Assembly: GCF_016906535.1 (NCBI RefSeq)
Contig: NC_057373.1
Location: 2,294,001-2,358,000 of the forward strand
Direction of reading: 5' to 3'
Length of the DNA: 64,000 nucleotides
DNA from: Rhizoctonia solani
Taxonomy: Eukaryota; Basidiomycota; Agaricomycetes; Cantharellales; Ceratobasidiaceae
How positions within the stretch are numbered: the first letter of the stretch is position 1; each line of letters starts with the position of its first letter. A program made the position numbers and the translations under genes. Positions 1 to 10,982 of the stretch are shown piece after piece. The notes below the pieces were generated by a model. That model was given only the letters and a program-made list of their open reading frames with translations, ran no database searches and had not been told where the DNA came from.

Positions 1-2149
1 TGCCGTAGCGCACTGCTCGGTAGCAGACATGCACGCAGTCCCAGAGGCCATCAAAGGTACAGTTTCGCGCTGTAATATATTAGCCTCTTGAGCTCATCGA
101 CATCACGGCCATCATTAGATCTAGATATTTATTGGCTTGGCAATGTTCCATGTAGAAACGTACATATTGTCGGGCTACTTGTAGAGGCGACCGAATATGA
201 ATCTCGTAGTATTTATCTGAGTAGGACGGGTCCGGTTTACTAAAATAAGAATAAATCATACTAACGCGTTATGTTAGTTGATGATGGTACTGCTTCGATC
301 AACTGTCTCAAGAGGCGTCATGAACGGATGTCAATGGAAGAATTGGGAGAGAGTTCATCATTTCATCGATTACGGGGCTTTGAAATTGGAGACATCGTTT
401 CTGTTATTGGTAAAATTGAAAGTTACAAGGAGGTTCGCCAGTTGTATGTTTCTTCTATAGGTGGGCCACTTTTCCCTCTCGTATTCTTTCTGTCCGCCCA
501 TCTAACCACCAACTAGAGAAGTGCGCGTCCCCTAATGCCGAATCACAGCATCTGCTTCACGTCTTGAGGCAACACCGTGATGTGTATTCTCAACCCTTAA
601 GATTCCACCACTCCCCAACCCCTCTACCCCAAAGGAAAGCGACAGGTTCACCCCGCAATATGGTTATGCATCCTCTATGGCAAGCTCACCTGCGACCGCT
701 GACCATTCTTCCCCAGTCGGGTCACCGGTACGCCCATGTTATGACTTTAATCCTTCCACAACTGATCCTGCCTATTGCTTACAGAAAGAAGATAAACCAC
801 GTCTTCGACATCCTTCTCGCCTTCGCTCCAAGGATCTTAATGAAAATGTCTTCAGGATGTATCTTTCGCACATTGTAGTGTCGACACTCTCTATGCCGGA
901 GTCCACTTCTCATGACATCTTACCTCTGGAGTCAATGCCGGGAAACACTAGTAACTCGACTCCTAGGCCCTCCCAGAAAAGGGCAGGTTCAGACTCATTC
1001 AACAAAACACCAACGCGGTCTACTCGGCCTTATGTCGATTCGTTTGGTTCTCCTACTCCAAGAAAACCTGCAGGATTGATATCTGACGAAGGTCCTACTC
1101 CTACTCTTGGCGTAACTCTTTCCTATCTTCGGCGCGTCCGGGTTCTTTCTGATCTTGCCCGACGCGTTGTGGATAACGCGGCGCATGAAAGGGACAAGGC
1201 CATGAGGCACGCGGAACGGAGTGCCAGAGCCAAGTATGAAGCGGCACACTCGTCAATTTCAGAGAAGGTCGCTCCGAGCTCTGCCACTGCTTCCGCCTCT
1301 AAAACGACTACGACTTTAGGGTCTCATTCCAAATCGTCGCGGGTCCCTCATAAATCCAGTTCGGCCAAAGCGATAGCGGGATCTTCTCGTACGAGTACCG
1401 AATCATTACCTCTCCAGCGTTCAAGTGCCACTCAAAGTCGAATGGGTTCAAACCCCAACTCGATTCGAAGCTCAAGCACACCACGCTCCTCGTCTCGTGT
1501 CAGCCAGCCTATCACGCCAGAAGAAACTGCCAGAAGAGCCGCATACCATGCTAAACTATCAAAGTTACATGACGAGGACAAAAAGAAGCAAGCAACACGT
1601 ATGAAACGGCTTTTCGAATCCGCATTGCGTACGCTCGTCAGCGAGGGAGAATTAATACTATTCGACGGTCCCAAGAGGCAAATACCTTTGTTCAACGAGC
1701 CAACCGGAAGAATCTCTCAGACCCCGAGTGGGATCTGGCACGACGTAACCAGCGCCACAGCGAGCAGCAGCGCAAGCACTATTTCAACTGCGTTGACTGC
1801 TCCCTCGTGTTCCGATTTGGAAACTATTTCAGAGGGCGATGGCCAATCTACAGAGTTATTATCTGACCCCTCTGATAGTGAGGATGCCTATATCCCCGTA
1901 ACACTTGAAGTCTTACGGCCGGTCATGCTGGCTGCTTTACGCCGGTGTCTGATAGCTCAACGTGGCGGCGTGGACCTCAAAACCTGGACAAAAGCTCTAA
2001 GGAGCGATGGGCAATGGTCGTGCATTCCAGACCTTGTTGTGAAGGAAATGATAGAGTCTTTGCGTAGAGAGGAGTGGGTTACCAGGGTCGGACCCGAGCA
2101 GTGGGATTTCACCCGAGGTAGCTGGGCAAGGAGCTTAAAGCTTAGTTAA
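1..2149 (+). CDS. STN1: STN1-like CST telomere-capping subunit (5' end outside or unresolved)
   Basis: STN1 is the OB-fold subunit of the CST (Ctc1/Cdc13-Stn1-Ten1) complex, which binds the telomeric single strand in the nucleus. From about position 95 the + frame encodes IYWLGNVPCRNVHIVGLLVEA, then after an intron (221-277, branch CTAAC) LIDDGTASINCLKRR and later EKCASPNAES, which is the typical order of the STN1 OB fold. Predicted exons are (about 95)-220, 278-460, 517-645, an 11-nt microexon 717-727, and 785-2149. The last exon encodes a KPRLRHPSRLRSKDLNENVF segment, a long Ser/Thr-rich linker with a basic helical stretch, and a C-terminal winged-helix-like region (GGVDLKTWTKAL to EQWDFTRG) ending at TAA 2147-2149. 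The N terminus is not resolved: an ATG at 29 gives a short open stretch that I could not join in frame. The family call rests on the OB fold; the linker and C terminus are poorly conserved. Confidence 0.7.
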
Positions 2150-3041
2150 TATCGCCGGTAATGTCGGTCTGCTTTGGGGACCTTAATATTTCATGATGCT
2201 TACAACTGGACATATAGCTCGGTCAAACTTATCCTATGTTTTCACATTGTCAACCTGATGACTCTTTTCCGACTCACGAAGCGAGCTTAGCGAACGTTGG
2301 CTAATGACCCGATCAAGAAATTGTTTGGCATTGTTGGCATACTGCAATTTGCCAGGTGCTGGACAATCCCCGATTTGATGTGGATCTATATTTATTTCAG
2401 TACGAATTCTTGTATAAGTTATGTGCGTTGCGCTTTGCTTAAAGCCCTAATACTATCTATGGTCAGTCAGATTAAAAATCTACTATTGACATGTCCAAGT
2501 ATCGTGCATTCTGGCTAATTAGCAATCATTGACCAGATTTAAGTTGCAAGTGAATACAAATAGTGCCGGCCAGCACGGGCACAGTGCTGGTGACAACCGT
2601 CTCCTGAAGTATACAAACACATGCTTGGCAGACTCGCAGGAGATTTGCCGACGCTCGATTATGCTTCTCGAATGTAACAATACCCCGACACCCACGCTGC
2701 CCCTGAACACGTTCCTCGTCGAGAGCGTATGGACCGGAGCGCCTATGCATCCATGGGATTCGGGTACTCAGGCGGCCTCCTCCATGTGGTTGTCTGTCTG
2801 TGTACTTGTCCTTCTCGCTCGCAGCCGACGGCGCGTATCATTCTTTCACATGTGGAATAGCATTCCATATGTTATTGTGTTTGAAGACGAGGTCACTATA
2901 GTAATGGTACATGCATATGGCTGAAAGTATAAATAATGTGCACAGTAGGCTACTGGATACCCAGCACCAGCAAGTCTTTCATCTCTTACTTCGATCTCCC
3001 AAGGTCCAGAAAAGAAAAGAAAAAAAGAAAAACTATTCACC
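2150..3041. other. Intergenic, promoter of the lysozyme-like gene
   Basis: No coding region is convincing here. A TATAAATA box lies at 2928-2935, 107 bp upstream of the ATG at 3042. A pyrimidine-rich stretch and then an A/G-rich leader immediately precede the start codon. Open frames around 2529-2924 overlap on both strands and show no recognisable domain. Confidence 0.5.
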
Positions 3042-4013
3042 ATGAGGACTTTCGCACTTGCTATCACTGCCGCTTTCTCCCTCCTTCAGGTGTCTTTCGC
3101 AGCACCTGCTGTCAAGGCTCGGGATTGCCAGACCATCCCTTCGACTGCCAACGCCGCGGTTCGTGATCAAGTCTATCGTATCACTCAATCCCGTAGTGTC
3201 ACCGCCAAGGTCTTGCTCAGCACCTTTGAGGTACGTGAATCCATTGTATATGCTTTCATGCGGAGCGACTCATCATTGACCCTTTCCTCAGACCGCCTGG
3301 ATTGAATCCCATGTCAACAACTTGTGAGCACTTACAATCACCGTACCAACTATCAGCGCCAACCTAACCTGTAATCGTTTTAGGCCTTGCGGCGACCAGG
3401 ACTCAATCGGTGTCTTCCAACAGCGCCCCAGTCAAGGATGGGGAACCTACGACCAGATCATGAACGTCGACTACAGCACCAACAAGGTAGGATTTGGTTT
3501 TCTGAACGAAAAGCCGCATATAGACTCATCATCATCAATCATGAACTTAGTACCTCGACCAAGCCATTGTCAACGACAGGAACAACCCAGGATACACCGC
3601 CGGTCAGCTCGCTCAATCTGTTCAGCGCTCTGAGTTCCCCGATCGTGTGAGTCCTTGTTCCTCCGGATGCACTCATCCCATATTCTTAACTTTTGCCATC
3701 TTGATTATCTAGTACGACCAAGCTCAGAGTATCGCCCAAAACTTGATCAACCAAGCCCGGGCCTCCGTCGGAAACACTAACCCTGGTACCGGAAAGTGCT
3801 CTGGTGTCGCCGCATATGGCTCCGCTACTGTTTACACTGGGGGGCAAAAGTGTACTTATGGAGGGTAAGTAACTCGGGCTTGGTTGATGGTCGTGAATAC
3901 AAACTAATAATTGGTTGTTCGACAGACACTTGTGGACCGCTAAATGGTGGACTCAGTACGAGACTCCCAGCACCGGTGGTAGCGGTGTCTGGCAAGACGG
4001 CGGTGCTTGCTAA
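3042..4013 (+). CDS. Secreted lysozyme-fold protein with C-terminal CBM5/12-type chitin-binding module
   Basis: Six exons (3042-3230, 3292-3323, 3384-3486, 3551-3646, 3713-3864, 3926-4013) join to 660 nt, a 219-aa protein. All five introns are GT-AG and keep frame. Residues 1 to about 20 form a signal peptide (MRTFALAITAAFSLLQVSFA). The core contains a helix with a candidate catalytic Glu in AWIESHVNN, followed by CGDQDSIGVFQQRPSQGWGT and VQRSEFPDRYDQAQ. This closely follows the GDRDSLGLFQQRPSQGWGT signature of actinobacterial lysozyme-like/transglycosylase proteins. The C terminus (VYTGGQKCTYGGHLWTAKWW, then VWQDGGAC) looks like a CBM5/12 module with exposed Trp residues. Likely role: secreted hydrolysis of peptidoglycan or another N-acetylhexosamine polymer, bound to chitin or the cell wall. 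The enzyme activity is inferred; the domain pair is seen directly. Confidence 0.75.
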
Positions 4014-4441
4014 ATTACTGGCGCATACATGGGTCTTTAAACGGTTGAAACTGCGGCTCGCGCGCTTTCTCCCTAGGATTGTATTGTCTTAGGCAGCATA
4101 CATTTCTATGATCTAAAAAGCTATTGTTCATGAAAATATGTAAGGAGAAATAACCGGCGGCATGGTACCCAAATATAAGGAACTCTGAAAACCTACACTC
4201 GGATGATTAAGACATCGTTACTGTGATAAGCTTTCAGCTCTTGTACTTCGTCATCGTTGTGGCACGGCCGGCACGGCCAGGTACTAGACGTCAAAACATT
4301 AGAGTGAGCCATCTGTCTTCTAAGTGGTGTGCATTACGACTGATTCGCTTCTCGGTTCCACTAGCTCCAGTTGAATTGCATAGCTAAGGAAAAGTACAAT
4401 GTGCGAATGTATAACATTGATCAATATAAGTGAATACGGTT
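4014..4441. other. Intergenic between convergent genes
   Basis: This is the shared 3' region of the lysozyme-like gene (+) and FMO-1 (-). I see no gene in it. The last about 60 bp (from about 4380) match the sequence downstream of FMO-2 near 48460, so the duplicated block begins here. Confidence 0.5.
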
Positions 4442-5944
4442 TTAAGTCAAAAGGTTCATGTGCCTCCGCTGCTTATCTTCCGCTCGATGTATGACTCGCC
4501 ACATCAGATCAATCCAATCCTGAATTCCTCCCTTTCCTACCCCATGCGCCCACCTTGCGGCTAACCCTAACCTCTCTAGCTCTTTCCACTCTGTGTGCAT
4601 GGCGTATACATGGTGCACCAAATCTCTCTTCCACTTGGGGATACGCCTACCATCGTTCGCCTTCTGCCATAGTAAATCAAGGAAGTCATATGACATGTGG
4701 CCTCGAAACTTATGCCATGCTCTTGCCACCTCCAATGCCGAGGGTTGAGTCTTCTGCAGCTCGTCGTTCCATTGCAGAGCTCGTGATAACTCGTAATCAA
4801 AGTCTAATGAGACTCCACCCGTCATTTGGCGGACTGCGAGCGTAGCTTGAACCTCGACCAGACTGAACACGGTGATCCCAATGGGCAACCCGATGAATGC
4901 AAGAGAGTTCGGAGGAAACGCTGCTCGAAGGGGGAATGTATGTAGTGCAAGCGGGAATATATGGAATCCCGAGTTGTACAAGTGGCCAGAGGTGTACTGT
5001 GGTTCCTCGACCGGTAGTTGCGTCAAGAACGAGCAGTCGTATTGGTACCCGGTTGCAAAAATAACTCGGTCTACGTATTCTCTCTTCCCGTTCTTGAAAT
5101 GAACGAAGCCGTCGGATGTAAAGTGGGATATAGCGCCTCTCTGGATGATGTGCTCAAAGTCCTGGTCCCCGAGTGACCTGACCGAATGGACTGTCTTCCT
5201 CGCCACAAGGGAGATTTTGTCGCTACAATCGACTCCCGAGCTACTCCCTCCGATAACCAGGACGTCGCGGTTGCGGTATGGGTCAGGTGTACGGTACCAT
5301 ATCGAATGGATATAGCTTCGGTCGTTTGATGAAGCCCATTCTCCGAACCCATCAATATTTGGAACGAAGGGGTGTCGGTAGTGTCCATTGGCTACTAGCA
5401 GATGGTCAAAATAAGAGACGCTTTCAGCTCCTGGTCCTTCATGTGGCTTGGTGACGACCTTCCATTGATGGGTTGAACTATTCCAAGTCGCCGAGGTCAC
5501 CTGTGCATTAAACTGAATGTACTTTCTCAGTTCGAACTTGTCGACATAGCTCCGCATATAATCGTTGACCGTCTGAGAGCCTGTAAAAAGGGGAGTCGAT
5601 GGCGGCGCTAAGTGCGAAGGGAAAAACATGATTGGATGTGGAACAGTGGTAGTTAACGAATCGTACACGGGTGTCTCGGGCCATTTCTTTTTCGAGGGAT
5701 CTGGACGTGGCTCGGAAAGCCTGAAAACAATGTTAGCAGACTTATTTACAGCCGATTCATAGTCATACCAGACGCCTCCGACATCTTCACGCTGTTCAAA
5801 CCCCACTACCTCGACTTCCCCAGCTCGAACATAGTCGCGAAGCTCATCAAATAGTACTTTGAGTGAGGCGAGCCCTGCTGCACCTCCAGCTCCAATCACC
5901 GCGAAGCGACGTGGGCGAGTTGGTCGTGTTGAAGTCGAAACCAT
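4442..5944 (-). CDS. Flavin-containing monooxygenase, copy 1 (FMO-1)
   Basis: Class B flavoprotein monooxygenase (FMO/BVMO-like): it uses FAD and NADPH to add one oxygen atom to a heteroatom or ketone substrate that cannot be named here. The FAD motif is VIGAGGAAG near residue 17. FATGYQYD marks the usual late ATG motif. The NADPH Rossmann motif reads VIGGSSSGVD, where FMO-2 has GGGRSG and FMO-3 GGGPSG, so the central Gly is lost. The open frame encodes 500 aa, but 5721-5768 (48 nt, GTATGA...CTAAC...TTTTCAG) is almost certainly an intron at the same phase-2 site as the FMO-3 intron. The likely CDS is therefore 5944-5769 joined to 5720-4442, giving 484 aa. The gene and its promoter are duplicated as FMO-2 at 48518-50020. 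Loss of the Gly may impair NADPH binding; no other break is seen. Confidence 0.85.
   Translation of the reverse strand: MVSTSTRPTRPRRFAVIGAGGAAGLASLKVLFDELRDYVRAGEVEVVGFEQREDVGGVWYDYESAVNKSANIVFRLSEPRPDPSKKKWPETPVYDSLTTTVPHPIMFFPSHLAPPSTPLFTGSQTVNDYMRSYVDKFELRKYIQFNAQVTSATWNSSTHQWKVVTKPHEGPGAESVSYFDHLLVANGHYRHPFVPNIDGFGEWASSNDRSYIHSIWYRTPDPYRNRDVLVIGGSSSGVDCSDKISLVARKTVHSVRSLGDQDFEHIIQRGAISHFTSDGFVHFKNGKREYVDRVIFATGYQYDCSFLTQLPVEEPQYTSGHLYNSGFHIFPLALHTFPLRAAFPPNSLAFIGLPIGITVFSLVEVQATLAVRQMTGGVSLDFDYELSRALQWNDELQKTQPSALEVARAWHKFRGHMSYDFLDLLWQKANDGRRIPKWKRDLVHHVYAMHTEWKELERLGLAARWAHGVGKGGIQDWIDLMWRVIHRAEDKQRRHMNLLT
5721..5768 (-). other. Stopless 48-nt intron inside FMO-1
   Basis: Read on the minus strand, this has GTATGA at the donor, a GCTAACA branch site and TTTTCAG at the acceptor. 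It is a multiple of three with no stop codon, so splicing and retention both leave the gene open. FMO-3 has a conventional intron at the identical place, just after GGIW. Confidence 0.8.
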
Positions 5945-6105
5945 TGGGAGGAATTACTCTCGGTTGGACGCTCGTCGAAAGTTACCACTGAACTCAGGGT
6001 ATGGTCCAATTAACTAATAGTATATATAGCAGAGTCTATAACATGAGTAAAATATTACGTCCTAGCACAATCGAAGCACAGGGTAGTGTACTTGATTTAC
6101 CAACT

Positions 6106-6292
6106 CTCTACGGGGACCCGAAAAACCCCGGAGTGCTCCAGAATGTCCGGATTTTGGGGACCTCCTCATTTGGATCCTACCGGATCCAGAGCGTCCCACG
6201 AGCACTTCGGAGCGCCATATTTAATACTCCAAAGTACTCGCTCACCTTCACGAGTGAGTGAGTGCTCCGGAGGTTTTGCAGTCCCCGTAGAG
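6106..6292. mobile_element. MITE-like element in the FMO-1 promoter
   Basis: Perfect 12-bp terminal inverted repeats, CTCTACGGGGAC (6106-6117) and its complement (6281-6292), continue as imperfect repeats for about 32 bp (both ends carry CGGAG followed by a CTC motif). The sequence is non-coding. The corresponding FMO-2 promoter at about 50185 lacks it and runs straight from ACCAACT into CAAGAATAG, so the empty site is visible. A clean target duplication is not obvious. The superfamily is unknown. Confidence 0.8.
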
Positions 6293-6415
6293 CCCAAGGA
6301 TAGTAATTATTACGTCTGATTGACAATGATTAATAAGTGGCGGTTAAGGTACACGTAAGAGACACAACAATTTCAGCAATGCAATTCAAAGGCACCATGG
6401 AACGTGTGCAAGTAT

Positions 6416-6789
6416 AAATGTGCCTTAAATTACAATTAGTAGGGGGAGCTTTTTCCTGCCGTTTTGACACTTAGATGCCTTAATTAATGTTGTTTGCGTC
6501 TCCTACAGCATTCAAATGAGCGTAAGAGCGTCCAAATCTGCAAAGTATTAACTGAGATAGAGCTACTTCATTTTGTTCTCCTCTCTTTTTCTCTCACTGT
6601 CCCAAATACTATTTTTTTATTGAGTAATACATATTTATATTTATTTAGAGACTCCTTATAAAGTTAATTAGTCATCTATTTAATTGCTATGTACACTGTA
6701 CATGCTATATACAATGTTTTGTGTCTATGTTGGATCCTCCCAGCTGTCAGGCTGGCTCAGTGCTTAAGCTGTCCCAGACCCTAGTCAGC
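6416..6789. other. AT-rich intergenic sequence, nothing recognised
   Basis: This joins the FMO-1 duplication unit to the first LTR remnant. It has no credible ORF and no repeats shared with the elements described here. Confidence 0.4.
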
Positions 6790-7051
6790 TGTCCTAGATG
6801 TCTGTAAGGATGCCAAGGGGGTTGGTGCTTGCAGCTGCAGCGTACAACAGATAAGCTGCTTAAGGCAACAAAGGACCTAACTATGGTGGTGACCAACTGT
6901 ACTATGGCATTGAGATTGCTTAAGGCAATGAGCTACTACCTAAGTACAATGATAAAGCTGCTTAAGGTGGTGAGCTAGTGTCTATCTAAGTGATTACTGG
7001 ACCTAAGGCCCTTGTACAGCGTTGGGATGCAACAAGAGGTAATCAACCTGG
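6790..7051 (-). repeat. Remnant of a gypsy-2-family LTR, interrupted by gypsy-1
   Basis: It reads TGTCCTAGATGTCTGTAAGG and onwards, the reverse complement of the 3' end of a gypsy-2-type LTR, and runs to AATCAACCTGG. There it is cut by gypsy-1. The other side (22122 onward, CCTGGGTGTTT) resumes as expected from intact LTRs such as 46697-47277. It is degenerate. Confidence 0.7.
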
Positions 7052-7511
7052 TGTCATAACCCATATCTGGAGGGGTTATTACCATATATATCCACTGTCA
7101 AAGATATATATAGTATATATGATGCACAGTGATATATTAATAATATAAGTTGCTGGGGGACGTTGCACTCCCCCCGCCCCCCTAGCCGCGGGCCAATGTT
7201 AATGGAGCCCGCGGGCAAGGTCTGAATAATATATTATTATAGAAGAGATTATGTCATCCCCCCCCCCACCTCAAATCCGTAGTAGTTTAGTATAGTATTT
7301 GATAAAGGACTGGAGGGGGGGAGGTCATGTGACCTGGACTTAGAGAATATCACTAAGTCCAGCCATGTCAACCATAAGTCTCTTATATGTGGGATCCTGG
7401 GGTTTCTGAGTGCATAAGTGCGAGTATATGCGTGTTTCCGGTGGCCGTAGTGTGTACCATGAGTGCCCTGGTATGTGAATAGAGGGCACAATAGGGGTGT
7501 GGCTCATGACA
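7052..7511 (-). repeat. Gypsy-1 3' LTR
   Basis: 460 bp, bounded by TGTCAT/ATGACA. It contains a perfect hairpin arm pair CCGCGGGC/GCCCGCGG (about 7185-7215), an AT-rich tract and a long C run. The purine tract (on the minus strand) lies at 7512-7525. Confidence 0.9.
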
Positions 7512-7533
7512 TTGCCCCCCCTTTTGCGCCTCT

Positions 7534-10500
7534 TTAGGGGACTTGAAGAGGTGCATATCTGTTAGAGTGAGACACACTCATATAAGCAGATTTCCTCTTT
7601 ATTGTCTTCTTTTTCTTTCCTGGGGTTTTGATTTCAGGAGGTAGAGGCCCATTAGGGAACTCCTTTTTGAATCTCTCCATGATCTCAGGCAGTTGGGCAA
7701 TCTTTTCAGCTCTCTCCATGGTATCCTCTAGCTCATCATATCCTTTCCATCTGACTTGATATCTCAGCCCTTCTTTGTCCTGTCTCCATGCCACAATCTT
7801 TTCCACTTCATACTCCTCTTCTCCTTCCTCTGTTATGATGGGGGGAGGTTTCACTTGTCTTCTGTGGAAGTCAGTGTCCTCTTTGAAGGGAGCCAGGAGA
7901 TTGAGATGGAACACATTGTGGATTTTTATGGTGTTAGGAAGGTCTAGTCTGTAAGCATGGGATGAGATCTTTTCAATGATAGTGAAGGGTCCAGCTTTCT
8001 TGTTGTCCAGCTTCTTTGCAGGTCTCTTTGTTTGGATATTGGTGGTCATTAGCCACACCTTATCTCCTACTTTGTATTCCTGTCTGGGTGCCTTTTCCTT
8101 TGCTTTGTGGAACTCCATGGAGGCCTTGACTTCATCCCAGATTAGTTCCATCTGTTTGGTCATGTCTTCTGCATGTGGTACATTGGAGGTGGTAGGTGCA
8201 ATATTCCATCTTGGGTGCATTCCATACACTGTCTCAAAGGCTGATTTGCCAGTTGTAGAGTTGACTTGATTGTTGTGACAGAACTCAGCTATAGGTAGCC
8301 ACTTTGCCCAATCATCTTGTGCATAGTTGCAGTAGCTGCGCAAGAATCCCTCCAACCATTGGTTTGTTCTTTCTGCCAGGCCATCTGTCTCAGGGTGATA
8401 GGCAGTAGAGTATAGAGGTTTTATTCCCAATTTCTCATATAAGGCCCTTTGGAATTCATTGTTGAATACTCTGCCTCTATCTGAGATTGTTGTCCTAGGG
8501 GTACCATGCAGTTTCCATACTTCCTTGATAAAGATTTCAGCCATTTCCTTAGCATTGGTTTTTTCTATACAAGGAATGAAATGGGCCTGCTTTGAAAAGC
8601 GGTCTATTACCACTAGAATACTGTCATATCCATTGGATAGTGGAAGTTTGACTATCATGTCATAGGCAATATCCTCCCAGGGCCTGCTTGGAATAGGTAG
8701 TGGTCTTATGGGGACTGTATGTTTGTGGCCTTTACTCCTTTGACAGTTTTCACATGATTCCACATATCTGTTTACTTGGGCTTTCATTCCTGGCCAATAG
8801 TAATCTCTTGACAGGAGTTCCAAAGTACGTGCTTGCCCTTGATGGCCAGCAATGGGGGAGTCATGGTACTGTTCTAGGAGTTCAAGTCTGATAGCCTTGC
8901 TGTCTGGTACAAAAATTCTCTCCTCATACCATAGGAGTTCTTCTTTCCATTGGTATTTAGTAAATTGTTTTGCTACACTAGGAGGAAGTTCTTCCTTGTG
9001 TTTGACAGTGGCAATCAGTGTTTGAATTGACTCATCTTCATCCTGAGCCTCTCTGATCTGAGAAATAATGTCTGTTGTTACCTCTGCCTTCATTACCAGG
9101 AAGTGTTTAGGATCAATCATTATCTGTTCCTTGTTGGGAATGTCTAAGTGATCAGGTCTTCTTGATAGGGCATCAGGCTTTTCAGACATCTTTCCAGGTC
9201 TGTAGACAATGTTGAAGTTGAAGGGTGCCAGGATTTGGTACCACCTTGCATGTCGCCTGTTGAAGGTGTGAGCTGTCTTCCAGTATTCCAGGTTTTTGTG
9301 ATCAGTGTAGACTGTGATGGGCTCAGTTGTGCCTTCCAGGAAAAGTCTCCAATGTTCCAGGGAAGTAATGATGGCTAGTAGCTCCTTGTCATGTGTGTCA
9401 TAGTTGGTCTGGGCATCATCAAAGCTCTTTGATAGGAAGGCAATAGGGTGTAGGTAGCCATCAGTGTGTCTTTGGCTAAGGACAGCACCCATAGCTACTC
9501 CAGAGGCATCAGTTTCTAAGAAGTAAGGTTTCTGGGCATCAGGGTGAATAAGTACTGGGTCCTTTCCAATTTCCTCCTTGACTCTATCAAAGGCTTGCTG
9601 TTCAGCTTCACCCCACTTCCACTTTACTTACTGCCTGGTAAGTAGAGTTAGGGGTTTTACAATAGTGCTGAAGTCCTTGATAAAGCGTCTGTAGAAGTTG
9701 GCAAATCCTATGAAAGACTGCAGTTGCTTGACAGTCTTAGGTTCCTTCCATTCCTGTACTGCCTTAATCTTTTCTTTCTCCATGGAGATACCTTCTGGGG
9801 TAATCACAATGCCAATATAGGTCACTTCAGTGGTGTAGAATAGGCACTTTGCAAGTTTCAGGTATAGGTTGTTGTCCCTGATTCTTCTAAGTACTTCCCT
9901 GAGATGTTTGGTGTGTTCTTCTCTATTCCTAGAGTAGATCAGTATATCATCTAAGTAGATAATTACTGACACATCAATCATGTCATGGAAAATATGATTC
10001 ATCAACCTCTGGAAGATTCGAGGGGCATTTCTCAAGCCAAAGGGCATCACACGATACTGAAAGAGACCATCCTTTGTCCTGAAAGCAGTTTTCCATTCCT
10101 CTCCTGCCTTGATCCTGATGTTATTGTATCCTGACTTCAGATCAAGTTTGGAGAAAATCTTGGCATCCTTGACCTTTTCTAGAAGGTCAGACTGCAAGGG
10201 CATGGGGAATTGATCTGTGATGGTGATGTCATTGATCTTCCTATAGTCCACTACTAGTCTCAGTCCCCCATCAGCTTTCCTCACAAAGAAGCATGGGGAA
10301 GCAATAGGAGAGTGACTTGGTTCAATTTTCCCATCCAATAGTTCCTTTTCCATATATTCCTTCATGGCTTTGGACTCTGCTGGAGACATGGGATAGGCTT
10401 TAGCAGGTTTTGGAAGTTCACTCCCTTCCTTGAAGTTAATGGAGCAGTCAAAGGATCTGTGTTGAGGGAGTTGTTTAAAGAGCTCTTCAGAGAATACATC

Positions 10501-10980
10501 TTGGAAGTCTTCTATCTCAGAAGGGAGTTCCAGTATCTCTGCCAGTTTTCCTTTCATAGGTTCCTCATCCTTATAGCTTAATGAGAAATCCCTCCAGCAG
10601 ATGGTAGGGTTGGCTTCTCTTAGCCAGGAGAGACCTAGGATAAGTGGAGTATCTCCTAGTGGCATAGCATAAAAGGTCTGTCTGAAAGTTCTTCCTTCAA
10701 TGATAAGGTTTAAGATGGCCTTATATCGAATTTTTTCTTCTACTTCTTTCCCATCAATGGCTATGACTGTCCTAGGGGAGTGGAGTTCAATCAGAGGAAT
10801 CTTGAGGTTCCTAGCAAAGGTAATATCCATGAAGTTTTGTGAAGAGCCAGAGTCAATAAGTGTTTTAATAGGGTCCATGATTCCCTCAATGGAAGTGTAA
10901 GTGGATAGAGTATCATTTGTTCCTTTCATAATATACACTTCATCACTATCCTCTGAGGGTTCTAGGGGAGTCTCTGACAT
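7534..10980 (-). pseudogene. pol: Gypsy-1 pol (protease-RT-RNase H-integrase-chromodomain) with one in-frame TAA
   Basis: One frame of 1,149 codons begins with ATG 10980, two bases after the gag stop (10983-10985). It is interrupted once by TAA at 9628-9630, between RT (YLDDILIYS, KLDLKSGYNNIR) and RNase H (LETDASG). The aspartic protease site is LIDSGSSQNF. After the stop the frame continues through RNase H, the HHCC zinc finger (HDSPIAGHQGQARTLE to CENCQR), a DDE integrase core (AYDMIVKLP; TISDRGRVF; ERTNQWLE) and a C-terminal chromodomain (EEEYEVEKIVAWRQDKEGLR, VRWKGY). It is probably made as a Gag-Pol fusion by -1 frameshifting at 11001-11007. The single stop is the only visible break. 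Confidence 0.9.
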
Positions 10981-10982
10981 GG

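Larger units (their letters stand above)
4380..6415 (-). repeat. Segmental duplication unit A (FMO-1 with flanks)
   Basis: It matches unit B (about 48458-50310) across the whole FMO gene, about 60 bp downstream and about 300 bp upstream. The two units have the same orientation about 44 kb apart. Unit A differs from B mainly by a 187-bp insertion in the promoter (see the MITE at 6106-6292). Confidence 0.85.

Noticed and set aside
677..2149. A stand-alone 490-aa protein starting at 677.
   Set aside because: The ATG falls inside a predicted intron, and upstream exons clearly encode the STN1 OB fold in continuity with this frame.
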